From: Proteus appendicitidis
GTDB lineage: Bacteria > Pseudomonadota > Gammaproteobacteria > Enterobacterales > Enterobacteriaceae
Reading direction: 5' to 3'
Assembly: GCF_030271835.1 (NCBI RefSeq)
Contig: NZ_CP127389.1
Coordinates: 930,001 to 994,000 of the forward strand
Length of the DNA stretch: 64,000 nucleotides
Part shown: in pieces, positions 47,944 to 57,140 of the stretch
How the letters are laid out: the number at the start of each line of letters is the position of its first letter
Numbering within the stretch: position 1 is the first letter of the stretch
The notes under the pieces: model-generated
What the model was told of the DNA's origin: nothing
What the model saw: only the letters and a program-made list of their open reading frames with translations
Database searches by the model: none
Program-made: the position numbers and the translations under genes

Positions 47944-49646
47944 TGATGATAATTATCTAACACAGGTATTTTTCTTGAAATGTAGGATAAGAATACTCTT
48001 AAAGCGAGTATTTGGAGAATATTGATTTCTATTAGGTTGAAAATGCCTTTTTTTTATTTCATCGTGAAAAATATAAATAAAGCTAAATTAATTTATTAAA
48101 TAAAGATGCTCTAATAATGATCTTCTTATTAAGATGTATTTAGCCGAATAATTAAATACTACTAATGTAATTCCCGTTTTTATTTAAATTATTAACTTAT
48201 CATTATTCATCCGATAAAGGATTGTTTCTAACATATACCTTAAAACTTACTTCTTTAAATGAATTAACTATTCGAAAATGGGTTAAATCTATTCAGATAA
48301 AATAAAAATATTCCTAATTTATCGTAGGATTAAAAAAACACCAATATTCTTATTGAAAAAAAATTGATAATTAAAAAACAAGTAATAGTGATTAATATCT
48401 ATACGCATTATCTGAGTAATGTTAAATTGATGCGTTCGTAATGTAAATAATGTGTATTTTATTGTGTTTCTGTTTGGATAAAAAAATGTAGTTCCTATGG
48501 GAATTTAATAATATGAATAAGCTAACAATGAAATTAGTAACAATACGTAAAATAGTCAATAATCCAATAAATAATTAATTTCAATTTTTGAAGTGGCTCT
48601 TAATAAATACATTAAAAATTTTACCCAAAAAAAGTGTAATTATTTTCAATCAAATGATTAGGTTTTTGGGTTTTTTTGAGAAAAACATGAGCGTTACACG
48701 AATTTCTTTTTTGAATTATCAGTCAGTTAACATGTAAGAGTGTTCTTAATCAAAAAATGCAAATTATACGAAAAATTCGTTTTATGACTTCAATTTCTTA
48801 GGTATAAATACCTATGTCAGTGTGTTAAATTTTTATCGAAATACTCTATTTTTGATTAGCCTATCTGTATAACTAGTTACAAATCAATTGGTTATGTTTT
48901 TTTTACTTTTTTTATATCGTTTATTGTAAAAGTACGTAACTATAAAATTTGTAACCATTAAATTTTTCATTAAATACAATTAGTTATATTTATTTGATGT
49001 TTTGTTTTTAATATTTACTTCCATTTAAGATTATCATCAAAAGGCGTTATTTAATGCGGTTTCTATATGAGAGTAAATAATGATGATAAATTAATTAACA
49101 AATTCGCTATTTTGATCTTGTTATAAATCAATATATTAAGTCTGACTTGTTTCATAATGTAAAACTTTTGTTATTTTGAGTTAAAATAAATAAATAAGAA
49201 AATATTGTTTAATTGACTATTACTCCTATTCGTAAAAAGACAGTCAGATCTTTTTACTTTAAATTTCGAAATGTCAGAATTTAAATCTTAAATATCTCTT
49301 TTTAAGAGTGCCAATTTAGTTTTAAAATCCATTTCAGTCATTTTCAAGAAGTAATGTTTTGTATGAAAATGTAAAAAATACACCTAATATCAGTAAATTA
49401 ATAAAAATAGACTTAATGAAATAGGGGTAGTTTGACTTAAATAAAACCTGCGAGAATAATATGTCCAACTTGATACGCTTCCTTTATCTAATTTCAAAAT
49501 TAAATATGAAATTGGCTGGATGAACTTTATCAAAATATAGAAACTTTATTTAGTGAGTCATTCATTTAAGCAATCTTCTTATATTGCTTATATTGAATTT
49601 TATTATTTTAAATATCTTCGTTCTTATATTTTCAGGAAACATAAAG
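47944..49646. other. AT-rich regulatory region upstream of mrp copy 3
   Basis: 1.7 kb of extremely AT-rich DNA with no gene. It contains the shared motif ATTCTTATTGAAAAAA (about 48346-48361), a promoter at 49432-49460, and a 187-base leader. From the motif to mrpA is about 1.3 kb, close to the distance in copy 2 that includes mrpI, but I see no mrpI remnant here. Confidence 0.55.
49432..49460 (+). promoter_or_regulatory. mrp copy 3 promoter, fixed toward mrpA
   Basis: TTGACT and AATAAT with 17-base spacing, in the context GTTTGACTTAA...CGAGAATAAT, as in copy 1 and in the invertible element of copy 2. It faces mrpA with no intact inverted repeats around it. Confidence 0.75.
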
Positions 49647-50174
49647 ATGAAATTAAATAAATTAGGTTTAGTTTTAGGTTTAGGCTTAACTGTTGCTGCT
49701 GGTTCTGCATTCGCTGCGGATCAAGGTCATGGTACCGTAGAATTTTGGGGTTCAATCATCGATGCTCCATGTTCAATTGATCCTAACTCAGGCGACCAAC
49801 GTGTTCCACTAGGACAAGTTTCAGCAACTGCACTGAAAGATGGTGGCCGTAGTGTTTCTAATACTTTCAAAATTAAATTACTGCAATGCTCTACTGAAAC
49901 TTATAAAACAGTTCAAACTACCTTCACTGGTGCTGAAGCAGCGGCTATTCTGCCAGGCTCTTTAGGTATCGAAGGTTTAGCGAAAAATGCAGCAGTTGTT
50001 ATTACTGATGCTGGTAATACACAAATTAAATTAGGTGAACCAACAAAAGCTCAAACTCTTCGTGATGGTTCAAATGAACTGAACTTTGCAGCTTACTTAC
50101 AAGGTTCTTCAACAGAAGCAGCTGTACCTGGTGACTTTACTGCAATCGCTACTTTCGCATTAACTTACCAATAA
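49647..50174 (+). CDS. mrpA: MR/P-type major fimbrial subunit (mrp copy 3)
   Basis: A 175-residue major pilin with signal peptide ending GSAFA, mature start ADQGHGTVEFWGSIIDAPCSIDPNSG, second cysteine in LLQCSTETYK and final strand ATFALTYQ. The ATG at 49647 follows AGGAAAC and gives the same N-terminus as copy 2; a longer frame upstream adds 21 hydrophobic residues without a ribosome site. Codon use is biased, as in the other mrpA genes, fitting high expression. Confidence 0.94.
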   Translation: MKLNKLGLVLGLGLTVAAGSAFAADQGHGTVEFWGSIIDAPCSIDPNSGDQRVPLGQVSATALKDGGRSVSNTFKIKLLQCSTETYKTVQTTFTGAEAAAILPGSLGIEGLAKNAAVVITDAGNTQIKLGEPTKAQTLRDGSNELNFAAYLQGSSTEAAVPGDFTAIATFALTYQ

Positions 50175-50189
50175 TAGATGTTCTTTTAG

Positions 50190-50213
50190 GCCCTGTATAA
50201 GGACGTATGGGGC
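50190..50213 (+). terminator. hairpin after mrpA copy 3
   Basis: GCCCTGTAT and GTATGGGGC pair with two G-T wobbles, followed by TTTATCTTT. It is the counterpart of the hairpins after mrpA in copies 1 and 2 but weaker. Confidence 0.6.
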
Positions 50214-50274
50214 TTTATCTTTAGTTTTATTTTTAGCTGTATTTTTAATGGTTTATCTTATGGAGTAGAAAACA

Positions 50275-50835
50275 ATGAATCGCAAGATAGTGCCACTATT
50301 ATTACTTGTTACAACAGGGCTATTTGTTAAGCCTGTAATGGCAGTGACCGATATAAAACAAGATGTGAAATCACATCAGCGATTCGGCGTGGTTAGTCTA
50401 CAAGGTTCTATATTAGAGCCAACATGCACTATCTCGGCAGGAAGTCGAGAGCAAGTTATCTCTTTGAGTACCGTATCTATTCCGACCTTAGCTGTTGAAG
50501 GCCAAGGACCTATTGAATATTTCTCTATTCGATTAACAGAATGTTCTCTTGTTGATCAAAAAGGTACACAAGCTGAACGTCCTCGTTTTATTGCTACTTT
50601 TGAAGGCCCCGCACAGAACGGATTATTCCAACTTTTCGGCGATGCTAAAGGTGCTTCGTTAGCTATTGCTGACCGTTACGGAAGATTGGCAACACCGGGG
50701 AAGCCTTTACCTCCTGTGGATATTGATACCAAATCGTTGTCTTTGTTGTATCAAGCAAGGCTTGTTAAAAATAACGACATTCCACGAGCAGGTAATTATC
50801 AAGCAACCCTGCGTTTTAAACTCGAATATTATTAA
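50275..50835 (+). CDS. mrpB: MrpB fimbrial assembly terminator/anchor subunit (mrp copy 3)
   Basis: A 186-residue pilin-like protein with signal peptide ending VMA near residue 22, charged segment VTDIKQDVKSHQRFG, pilin start VSLQGSILEPTCTISAGSREQ, second cysteine in RLTECSLVDQ and end LRFKLEYY. TGGAG lies 10 bases before the ATG. With it copy 3 is a complete operon, unlike copy 1. Confidence 0.9.
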   Translation: MNRKIVPLLLLVTTGLFVKPVMAVTDIKQDVKSHQRFGVVSLQGSILEPTCTISAGSREQVISLSTVSIPTLAVEGQGPIEYFSIRLTECSLVDQKGTQAERPRFIATFEGPAQNGLFQLFGDAKGASLAIADRYGRLATPGKPLPPVDIDTKSLSLLYQARLVKNNDIPRAGNYQATLRFKLEYY

Positions 50836-50855
50836 ATGGATTGGTTGGATTATTT

Positions 50856-53477
50856 ATGGCTAAATCATTCAAAACTGCTTCAAGAAAAGCAGAAAAAAAG
50901 AGTAATCAGCATACAATTCGACCTGTAGCGGCACTGATCTATTTAATTATTGCTGGTATGGCGAGTGCCTCTAATATGGCATTTGCAGCCGGTGATATCG
51001 AGTTTAACTCTGATATTCTTGATCTAAAAGATAAACAAAACATTGATTTATCAGACTTTTCTCGTGCCGGCTATATTATGCCTGGCAAGTATGAATTTAT
51101 TGTTAAAGTTAACAATAATGAATTACCCGATCTCTATACGATTAATTATATTGTTCCCGACAATGATCCTAAAGCGAGTATTCCTTGTATTCCTCGTGAA
51201 TTAGTCAATCAATTTACGTTAAAACCTGAATGGCTCAAAGCGGTAACTTGGAAAGATGGCGGTGCCTGTCTTGATGAGTCATCAATACCCGGTATGACAA
51301 CAAGTACTAACTTAGGTGCAGGTAGTTTTATTGTGACTATTCCTCAAGCCTATGTTGAGTACGCAACCGAAGATTGGGACCCACCATCTCGTTGGGATGA
51401 AGGTATTTCAGGGCTTCTTTTTGACTATAACCTGAATGCTAATGTGACCGATCCTGCTAATGGTAAGCAAAGACAACAAGTTACGGGAAGTGGTACTGCG
51501 GGTGCTAACTTAGGTGTATGGCGTTTTCGTGCTGATTGGCAAGCAAGCTATCAACACACAACAGGCGTGAATGGTAGTACTGAAAATGATTGGGATTGGA
51601 GTCAATATTATCTTTATAGAGCAATAACCCAGTGGGGCGCTCGCCTTGTTATGGGTGAGACTTATTCACGCTCTGACATTTTTGATAACTTCCGTTTTAC
51701 GGGTATTAGTTTATTAACAGATGACCAGATGTTGCCTCCTAATTTAAGAGGTTATGCACCTGAAGTCACTGGTGTTGCAAAGTCGAACGCTAAGGTGACG
51801 ATCAGCCAGCAAGGCCGTGTGATCTATGAAACACAGGTCGCACCGGGTCCATTCCGTATTCAAAATCTTAATGATGCCGTCAGCGGTAAGCTAGATGTTC
51901 GTGTTGAAGAGCAAGATGGTTCGGTACAAGAATACCAAATGGATACGGCAAGTATCCCTTATTTAACACGTCCGGGTCGAGTGCAATATAAATTATCAGC
52001 AGGTAAACCTTCTAATATAGACCACAAGACAGAAGGACCCAGTTTTGCAATGGGTGAGTTTTCATGGGGGGTATCAAATGGTTGGTCACTCTATGGCGGT
52101 TCATTAGTTGCTGGCGATTACAATTCTGTTTCTTTAGGTATTGGTCGTGACTTGATGGTATTAGGGGCTATTTCATTTGATGCGACACACTCTTGGGCAA
52201 AAATTCCAAATGATGATAAACGCTATCATGGAGGCTCTTATCGAGTCAGTTACTCTAAACGTTTTGAAGCTATTAATGGTCAGGTGACTTTCGCCGGCTA
52301 CCGCTTCTCAGAACGTGACTTTATGAGTATGGAGCAATATTTAGATCGTCGTTATCGTGATAACAACCGCGATAATAATAAAGAGCTTTATACGATAACA
52401 TTAAGTAAGCAATTCCCTGATTTAGGCTTAAGTGCTTATCTTAACTATAACCACCAAACTTATTGGAATAAGCCTAATAACGATTATTACAACTTATCTT
52501 TATCTAAATTTATGGATATCGGTAGTTTTAAAAATATTAATTTAAATTTATCTGCTTACCGCAATAAATTTAATGGCACCAATGATGATGGTGTTTATTT
52601 TAATGTCAGTATGCCTTGGAGTGATAAAGCGACAATTAGCTATAACACTGTAATTAATAAGAATGGTAATTCACATAATGTGAGCTATTTTGATCGCCTC
52701 GATGACAATAATAACTATCGCTTAGGTGCTGGTTTAAGTAGCCGTGGTCGTCCTTCTGCTGATGCTTATTATACGCGTTATGGTGATACAGCACTGGTAA
52801 CAGCAAGTGCGAGCCATATTCAAGGTGAAAATACTTCAGCATCACTTTCTCTACAAGGTGGCGCGACGTTAACAGCAAAAGGCGGTGCATTCCATCGTAC
52901 TGCAATGCCAGGCGCTGCGCGTTTATTAGTTGATACTAATGGGGTCTCTGGAGTACCAATTAGAAGTTTAGGGGCGGTAAGCCATACTAACTATTTTGGT
53001 AAAGCGGTACTTCCAGATATCAATAATTACTATCGGAGTAGTGCAACAATTGATTTAGATAAATTACCTGATGATGTTGATGCCGTGCGTTCAATTCAAC
53101 AATTAACCCTGACTGAAGGGGCAATAGGTTACCGTGAGTTTGACGTTATTTCAGGGCAAAAAGCGATGGCGATTGTCCGCTTGAAAGACGGTAGTTATCC
53201 ACCATTTGGCGCTAGCATTACTACAGAAAAAGGACGAGAACTCGGCATCGTGAATGATAGCGGTAATGTTTATCTAAGCGGAATAAACTCCGGTGATATT
53301 TTAGATGTACGTTGGAGTGGTAAAAAACAGTGCGAAGTACAAGTACCTCAATTAGATGAAGGCATCTTTATTTCTTCACTATTATTAACATGTGGAAGCA
53401 CTCCATCAATCTCTTATTCAGCACAAGAGAGAACCGAATCACCATCTCAGCCACAATTAGTCAAAACTGAAGGTTGA
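50856..53477 (+). CDS. mrpC: outer-membrane fimbrial usher (mrp copy 3)
   Basis: An 873-residue usher starting at the ATG of MAKSFKT, the position conserved with copies 1 and 2. N-terminal domain IEFNSDILDLKDKQNIDLSDFSRAGYI, barrel with RVQYKLSAGKPS and FAMGEFSWGVSNGWSLYGG, C-terminal region GAIGYREFDVISGQKAMAIVRLKDGSYPPFGASI and paired cysteines (KQCEVQV...LTCGST). Where copy 1 and copy 2 read PIFGMGEFSWG this copy reads PSFAMGEFSWG. Confidence 0.95.
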   Translation: MAKSFKTASRKAEKKSNQHTIRPVAALIYLIIAGMASASNMAFAAGDIEFNSDILDLKDKQNIDLSDFSRAGYIMPGKYEFIVKVNNNELPDLYTINYIVPDNDPKASIPCIPRELVNQFTLKPEWLKAVTWKDGGACLDESSIPGMTTSTNLGAGSFIVTIPQAYVEYATEDWDPPSRWDEGISGLLFDYNLNANVTDPANGKQRQQVTGSGTAGANLGVWRFRADWQASYQHTTGVNGSTENDWDWSQYYLYRAITQWGARLVMGETYSRSDIFDNFRFTGISLLTDDQMLPPNLRGYAPEVTGVAKSNAKVTISQQGRVIYETQVAPGPFRIQNLNDAVSGKLDVRVEEQDGSVQEYQMDTASIPYLTRPGRVQYKLSAGKPSNIDHKTEGPSFAMGEFSWGVSNGWSLYGGSLVAGDYNSVSLGIGRDLMVLGAISFDATHSWAKIPNDDKRYHGGSYRVSYSKRFEAINGQVTFAGYRFSERDFMSMEQYLDRRYRDNNRDNNKELYTITLSKQFPDLGLSAYLNYNHQTYWNKPNNDYYNLSLSKFMDIGSFKNINLNLSAYRNKFNGTNDDGVYFNVSMPWSDKATISYNTVINKNGNSHNVSYFDRLDDNNNYRLGAGLSSRGRPSADAYYTRYGDTALVTASASHIQGENTSASLSLQGGATLTAKGGAFHRTAMPGAARLLVDTNGVSGVPIRSLGAVSHTNYFGKAVLPDINNYYRSSATIDLDKLPDDVDAVRSIQQLTLTEGAIGYREFDVISGQKAMAIVRLKDGSYPPFGASITTEKGRELGIVNDSGNVYLSGINSGDILDVRWSGKKQCEVQVPQLDEGIFISSLLLTCGSTPSISYSAQERTESPSQPQLVKTEG

Positions 53478-53522
53478 GAAGGGAAAAATTAAACGATTTT
53501 ATAAACAAAAGAGTAATTAAAG

Positions 53523-54281
53523 ATGATGTTATTAAAGCGCTCATTCATTGTAGCAACCACATTATTGACGGGTATGGTATTTACTCAACAAGCTATTGCT
53601 GCGATTGCATTGGATAGAACTCGTGTCATTTTTAATGGAGCAGATAAATCAATTAGCCTTAATGTCAGTAATCAAAATAAAGATCTGCCTTATTTAGCAC
53701 AAGGTTGGATGGAAGATGTCAATGGGCAAAAAGTGGAAAGCCCATTAATCGTTCTGCCGCCTATTCAGCGTATTGAACCAGGTGATAAAAGCCAGATAAA
53801 AATACAAGGATTACCTGATGTCGCTAAATTACCTCAAGATAGGGAAAGCGTGTTCTATTTTAACCTACGTGAAATTCCACCACGTAGTGATAAACCCAAT
53901 GTACTGCAAATTGCATTACAAACACGGATCAAATTGTTTTATCGCCCTACTGCGATTTATGCAACACAAACGGATTTAACAAACCCGTGGCAGGAAAAGA
54001 TCACCTTAACGAAAAAAGGGGATATCTATCAGGTTAATAATCCAACGCCTTACTTTGTGACAATTGTCGATGGGTTAACTGGATTAAAAGGTGAAAGTAT
54101 CTCTGGATTTATGCCTGTCATGGTTGATCCAAAAGGTAGTGCGGATCTTAATTTGAAAGCCTCCACACTTGGCGCATCACCCGTATTAAGTTATATCAAC
54201 GATTATGGTGGACGTCCTCGTTTGAAATTTAGCTGTAGCGGTAATGAATGCAAGGTTGTAGAAACAGCAATCGGAAATTAA
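53523..54281 (+). CDS. mrpD: periplasmic fimbrial chaperone (mrp copy 3)
   Basis: A 252-residue PapD-type chaperone; signal peptide ending QQAIAA, IALDRTRVIFNGADKSISLNVSNQNKDLPYLAQGWME, NLREIPPRSDKPNVLQIALQTRIKLFYRP, and the C-terminal pair CSGNEC. It begins 45 bases after the usher gene. Confidence 0.95.
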   Translation: MMLLKRSFIVATTLLTGMVFTQQAIAAIALDRTRVIFNGADKSISLNVSNQNKDLPYLAQGWMEDVNGQKVESPLIVLPPIQRIEPGDKSQIKIQGLPDVAKLPQDRESVFYFNLREIPPRSDKPNVLQIALQTRIKLFYRPTAIYATQTDLTNPWQEKITLTKKGDIYQVNNPTPYFVTIVDGLTGLKGESISGFMPVMVDPKGSADLNLKASTLGASPVLSYINDYGGRPRLKFSCSGNECKVVETAIGN

Positions 54282-54292
54282 TAGGTTTATTT

Positions 54293-54841
54293 ATGGATAT
54301 GGAACAGCGGTTTAACACAAGCAAAGCAGTGTTGATTTTATTAATGACAACATTTACTGGTGTCCTGAGTTCAGCTGCTGTTGCAAATACACCACCTACA
54401 GCGAGAGCGGGTAGCACTATACCTGGGATTGTATATGTCTATATCACCGGTAATGTTATCGCTCCACCACCTTGTGTTATCAATGGGGGTAAGACGATTG
54501 AGGTTGATTTTGGTGAAGTCATGAGTACGCGTATTGATGGCGTTAATTACAAAAAGCCTATTACCTATAGTGCTGAATGTAGAAAAATGCCAACAAATAC
54601 AATGAAAGTCTCTATTTCTGGAAGTGGTACAGGGTTTGATTCAAATGCCTTGAGTACAAACATTACAGGGTTAGGGGTGCGTCTTCTTTATCAAAATAAA
54701 TTATTGAGATTGGGGCAAGAAGTGAATTTTACTTACCCTAACTTTCCTCAATTTGAGGCAATTCCTGTGCGTGATTACTCTGCATCATTAACAGGTGGTG
54801 ATTTTTACGCTACTGCAACACTTCGGGTCGAATATCAGTAA
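54293..54841 (+). CDS. mrpE: minor fimbrial subunit, MrpE-type (mrp copy 3)
   Basis: A 182-residue minor pilin beginning MDMEQRFNTSKAVLILL with a signal segment to about residue 31, linker ending STIPGIVYVYITG, PPPCVINGGKTIEVDFGEVMST, second cysteine in SAECRKMP, final strand ATLRVEYQ. The ATG at 54293, 11 bases behind mrpD, matches the start of the copy 2 gene (MKMEQRFSPSKAVLIL); the longer upstream frame overlaps mrpD and is not used. Confidence 0.9.
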   Translation: MDMEQRFNTSKAVLILLMTTFTGVLSSAAVANTPPTARAGSTIPGIVYVYITGNVIAPPPCVINGGKTIEVDFGEVMSTRIDGVNYKKPITYSAECRKMPTNTMKVSISGSGTGFDSNALSTNITGLGVRLLYQNKLLRLGQEVNFTYPNFPQFEAIPVRDYSASLTGGDFYATATLRVEYQ

Positions 54842-54852
54842 GGAGTCAGTAC

Positions 54853-55344
54853 ATGCTTATTAATTTAAAAAAGGTTTGTCTGACAACATTACTTATAATG
54901 TCGCCTTTATTTGTCAGTGCGGATGAACCGAATATGAAATTATTTGGAACATTATTAATTCCGCCTCCTTGTGTGATTGAAAATAACAACTTAATTGAAG
55001 TTTATTTTGGCCATAATGTTGGTATTCATAGAGTTGATGGAATTAATTACACCCAACCCGTGAATTACAGATTAAAGTGCGATCCAAATATAAAAGGCTG
55101 GGATCTGGGGCTTTCAATTATTGGCCCTAAAAGTCAGTTTGATGATGCTGGATTACAAACCAATATTACAGACTTAGCGATTCATATGACTCGAAATGGT
55201 GAGCCTTTTATTTTAAATGAGCGCTTTACTATATCGCCGGATAAGCCACCTATTATTCAAGCCGTTCCAGTGAAAAAACCAGGAAGCACATTAGTAGAAG
55301 GTCCATTTGAAGTAACAGCAACGTTGCTCGCAGAATATCAATAG
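54853..55344 (+). CDS. mrpF: minor fimbrial subunit, MrpF-type (mrp copy 3)
   Basis: A 163-residue minor pilin; signal peptide ending FVSA near residue 22, mature start DEPNMKLFGTLLIPPPCVIENNN, second cysteine in LKCDPNIKGW and final strand ATLLAEYQ. AAGGAG precedes the ATG by about 8 bases. Confidence 0.9.
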   Translation: MLINLKKVCLTTLLIMSPLFVSADEPNMKLFGTLLIPPPCVIENNNLIEVYFGHNVGIHRVDGINYTQPVNYRLKCDPNIKGWDLGLSIIGPKSQFDDAGLQTNITDLAIHMTRNGEPFILNERFTISPDKPPIIQAVPVKKPGSTLVEGPFEVTATLLAEYQ

Positions 55345-55354
55345 GAGTGTGAAA

Positions 55355-55906
55355 ATGAAGCTTAAAACATTACCGCTTCCTGCTATTTGCGGGCTTTCGC
55401 TTCTAATAGGAATATTTACAACAGCTAATGCAGCACCGAATAATATGCGACTTTATGGCACATTAGTTGATGAACCTTGTGTGATAAGACCTGGCGATGA
55501 AACCATCTCTCTAGAATTTGGTAATGTGCCAGATAAAACGTTTTATATTGGCGCGGGTAGAACAAATAGCCAAAATTTTCAAATTCATTTATCAGAATGT
55601 GACCTTTCTATTAATAAAAAGGTAAGAGTGACATTTAGTGGTGCTGAAAATCAGGCAATGGTTGGGCAAGGTTTTCTTGCATTAAGTACAGGAAGTCAAG
55701 CTGAAGGTATTGCCATTGGATTAGAAAACTCTGATGGTAGTCCACTGCGGATTAATCAGGAAACAAGCAATATTGCCTTAAATTCAGGGGATTCTATTTT
55801 AAGGTTCCGCGCATTTATACAAGCCGAGCCTAATGCTATTGCGAATGAATCAATAAAACGAGGTCGTTTTAGTGCTATAGCTACATTCCACCTGAATTAT
55901 GATTAA
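55355..55906 (+). CDS. mrpG: minor fimbrial subunit, MrpG-type (mrp copy 3)
   Basis: A 183-residue minor pilin; signal peptide ending TANA, mature start APNNMRLYGTLVDEPCVIRPGDETISLEFGNVPDK, second cysteine LSECDLSI, end AIATFHLNYD. A GTG two codons upstream is too close to GGAG; the ATG at 55355 has the better spacing. Confidence 0.9.
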   Translation: MKLKTLPLPAICGLSLLIGIFTTANAAPNNMRLYGTLVDEPCVIRPGDETISLEFGNVPDKTFYIGAGRTNSQNFQIHLSECDLSINKKVRVTFSGAENQAMVGQGFLALSTGSQAEGIAIGLENSDGSPLRINQETSNIALNSGDSILRFRAFIQAEPNAIANESIKRGRFSAIATFHLNYD

Positions 55907-55926
55907 TTATTAAGATTGAGGTTAAT

Positions 55927-56760
55927 ATGTTTACCCCAAAACGATTATCAGCATTATGTTTATTTAGTGTGATGATGCTCTTTTCTGCATCATCAATGGC
56001 TTCTATTTTTTCTTACATTACGGAATCTAAAGTTCTTTCTTCTTCTTCTGCAAATTATACGTTTATTATTCAACGTTGGGACCCTGAAACAACGATGACG
56101 TTGAACCCTTGTTATGGTGGCGCATCTTGTAAAATTACGATTAATCATAGGCATAATGCATCAGGACAAGGTGGGGCAGCGACAAGAACAATTTTAACCG
56201 GAGCGCAAAAGTATCGCACTATGGCAGAATTGCGTGAAGCGGTTATGCGAGTACAAACTTTTCCTACATCGCCTGCGGTAGCTCATCACTCAGGGGTGCC
56301 CAACAGTGAAATTCAAGAGTGTGTTGGTTTATTCTATGAAACTGGATCAACAAAGTTATTACTTCCGGGATCTATGTGTGGTATTGCACCACCTCCTGCT
56401 GGGGCTTGCGAGATAATTGATGGCTCTGTCAACCTTAGCTATGGCGATATTGATGAAGACAGACTAGGTGACTCAACACAGAATAAACGATCACAAACCG
56501 TTCGAGTGACATGTAATAAAGATTTATACGTTGTTATGTATGCCTCATCTCTCGATGGCCCAAATGTCAGATTACGCCCAGACGGTAGCCTATACGCGGA
56601 TTTATATCTTAATAATAATCCCGGTGAAACGGGCGAGAAAGTTTTCGTACCTGCAGGGAGAGCGACACCCGTAGTGGTTAGCTCGGTATTACGTCCTTAT
56701 GGTCGAGTTGCTCCGGGTTCATTTTCTGGGGTGGGCACATTAATTTTGGCAATGCCTTAA
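55927..56760 (+). CDS. mrpH: MrpH-type two-domain tip adhesin (mrp copy 3)
   Basis: A 277-residue tip adhesin; signal peptide ending SSMA, mature start SIFSYITES, zinc-ligand candidates His74 and His76 (TINHRH) and His120 or His121 (AVAHHSG), linker GSMCGIAPPP, pilin domain with CEI...VTCN cysteines and final strand GTLILAMP. The segment between the zinc sites and the linker is unlike that of copies 1 and 2, so ligand preference may differ. Confidence 0.92.
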   Translation: MFTPKRLSALCLFSVMMLFSASSMASIFSYITESKVLSSSSANYTFIIQRWDPETTMTLNPCYGGASCKITINHRHNASGQGGAATRTILTGAQKYRTMAELREAVMRVQTFPTSPAVAHHSGVPNSEIQECVGLFYETGSTKLLLPGSMCGIAPPPAGACEIIDGSVNLSYGDIDEDRLGDSTQNKRSQTVRVTCNKDLYVVMYASSLDGPNVRLRPDGSLYADLYLNNNPGETGEKVFVPAGRATPVVVSSVLRPYGRVAPGSFSGVGTLILAMP

Positions 56761-56783
56761 TATAAACGAAGTTGGAAAACGCG

Positions 56784-57101
56784 ATGATGGATTATGATTT
56801 TATAAACATCAATGTGAATGAACTGGTCGGTAAAAGAATACAGATAAAACGCAAAGAGCTTGGTTATACAGGCGGTCACATTGCTGATAAATTGGGAATT
56901 AGCCAACAACAGTTCTCACGTTATGAACGCGGGTTAAATAAAATAGACTTGAGTTACCTTGTGACATTGGCGATTTATTTAAAAACCCCTATTTACTGGT
57001 TTTTTGAAGATTGTTTTCACGTTGAAGAAGAGGCTGAAGATAAACACGAAAATAAGTGCATACATTTCATAGCGGAATCTACGCCAGATATTATCTTTTA
57101 A
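56784..57101 (+). CDS. mrpJ: MrpJ-family HTH regulator (mrp copy 3)
   Basis: A 105-residue XRE-type regulator with VGKRIQIKRKELGYTGGHIADKLGISQQQFSRYERGLNKIDLSYLVTLAIYLKTPIYWFFEDCF, then an acidic tail (HVEEEAEDKHENK) not found in the other two copies. It begins 23 bases after mrpH and is followed by a terminator. The start is the first of two adjacent ATGs; the frame upstream has no ribosome site. Confidence 0.92.
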   Translation: MMDYDFININVNELVGKRIQIKRKELGYTGGHIADKLGISQQQFSRYERGLNKIDLSYLVTLAIYLKTPIYWFFEDCFHVEEEAEDKHENKCIHFIAESTPDIIF

Positions 57102-57140
57102 TCAGCAAATATTTTCTCATTGAGTGGTAGAGGTAGATAA

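Noticed and set aside
48362..49000. mrpI remnant upstream of copy 3
   Set aside because: The interval length is similar to that in copy 2, but no stretch resembled the recombinase in either orientation.
49378..49394. AATACACC upstream of copy 3 as a surviving left inverted repeat
   Set aside because: Only 8 bases match the 23-bp repeat and it lies 77 bases from the promoter -10, against about 260 bases expected from copy 2 in the ON orientation; likely chance.
50836..50925. Short upstream ORF overlapping the usher start in copy 3 (ATGGATTGG...)
   Set aside because: Not conserved: in copy 1 the same ATG is in frame with the usher and in copy 2 the frame stops after five codons.
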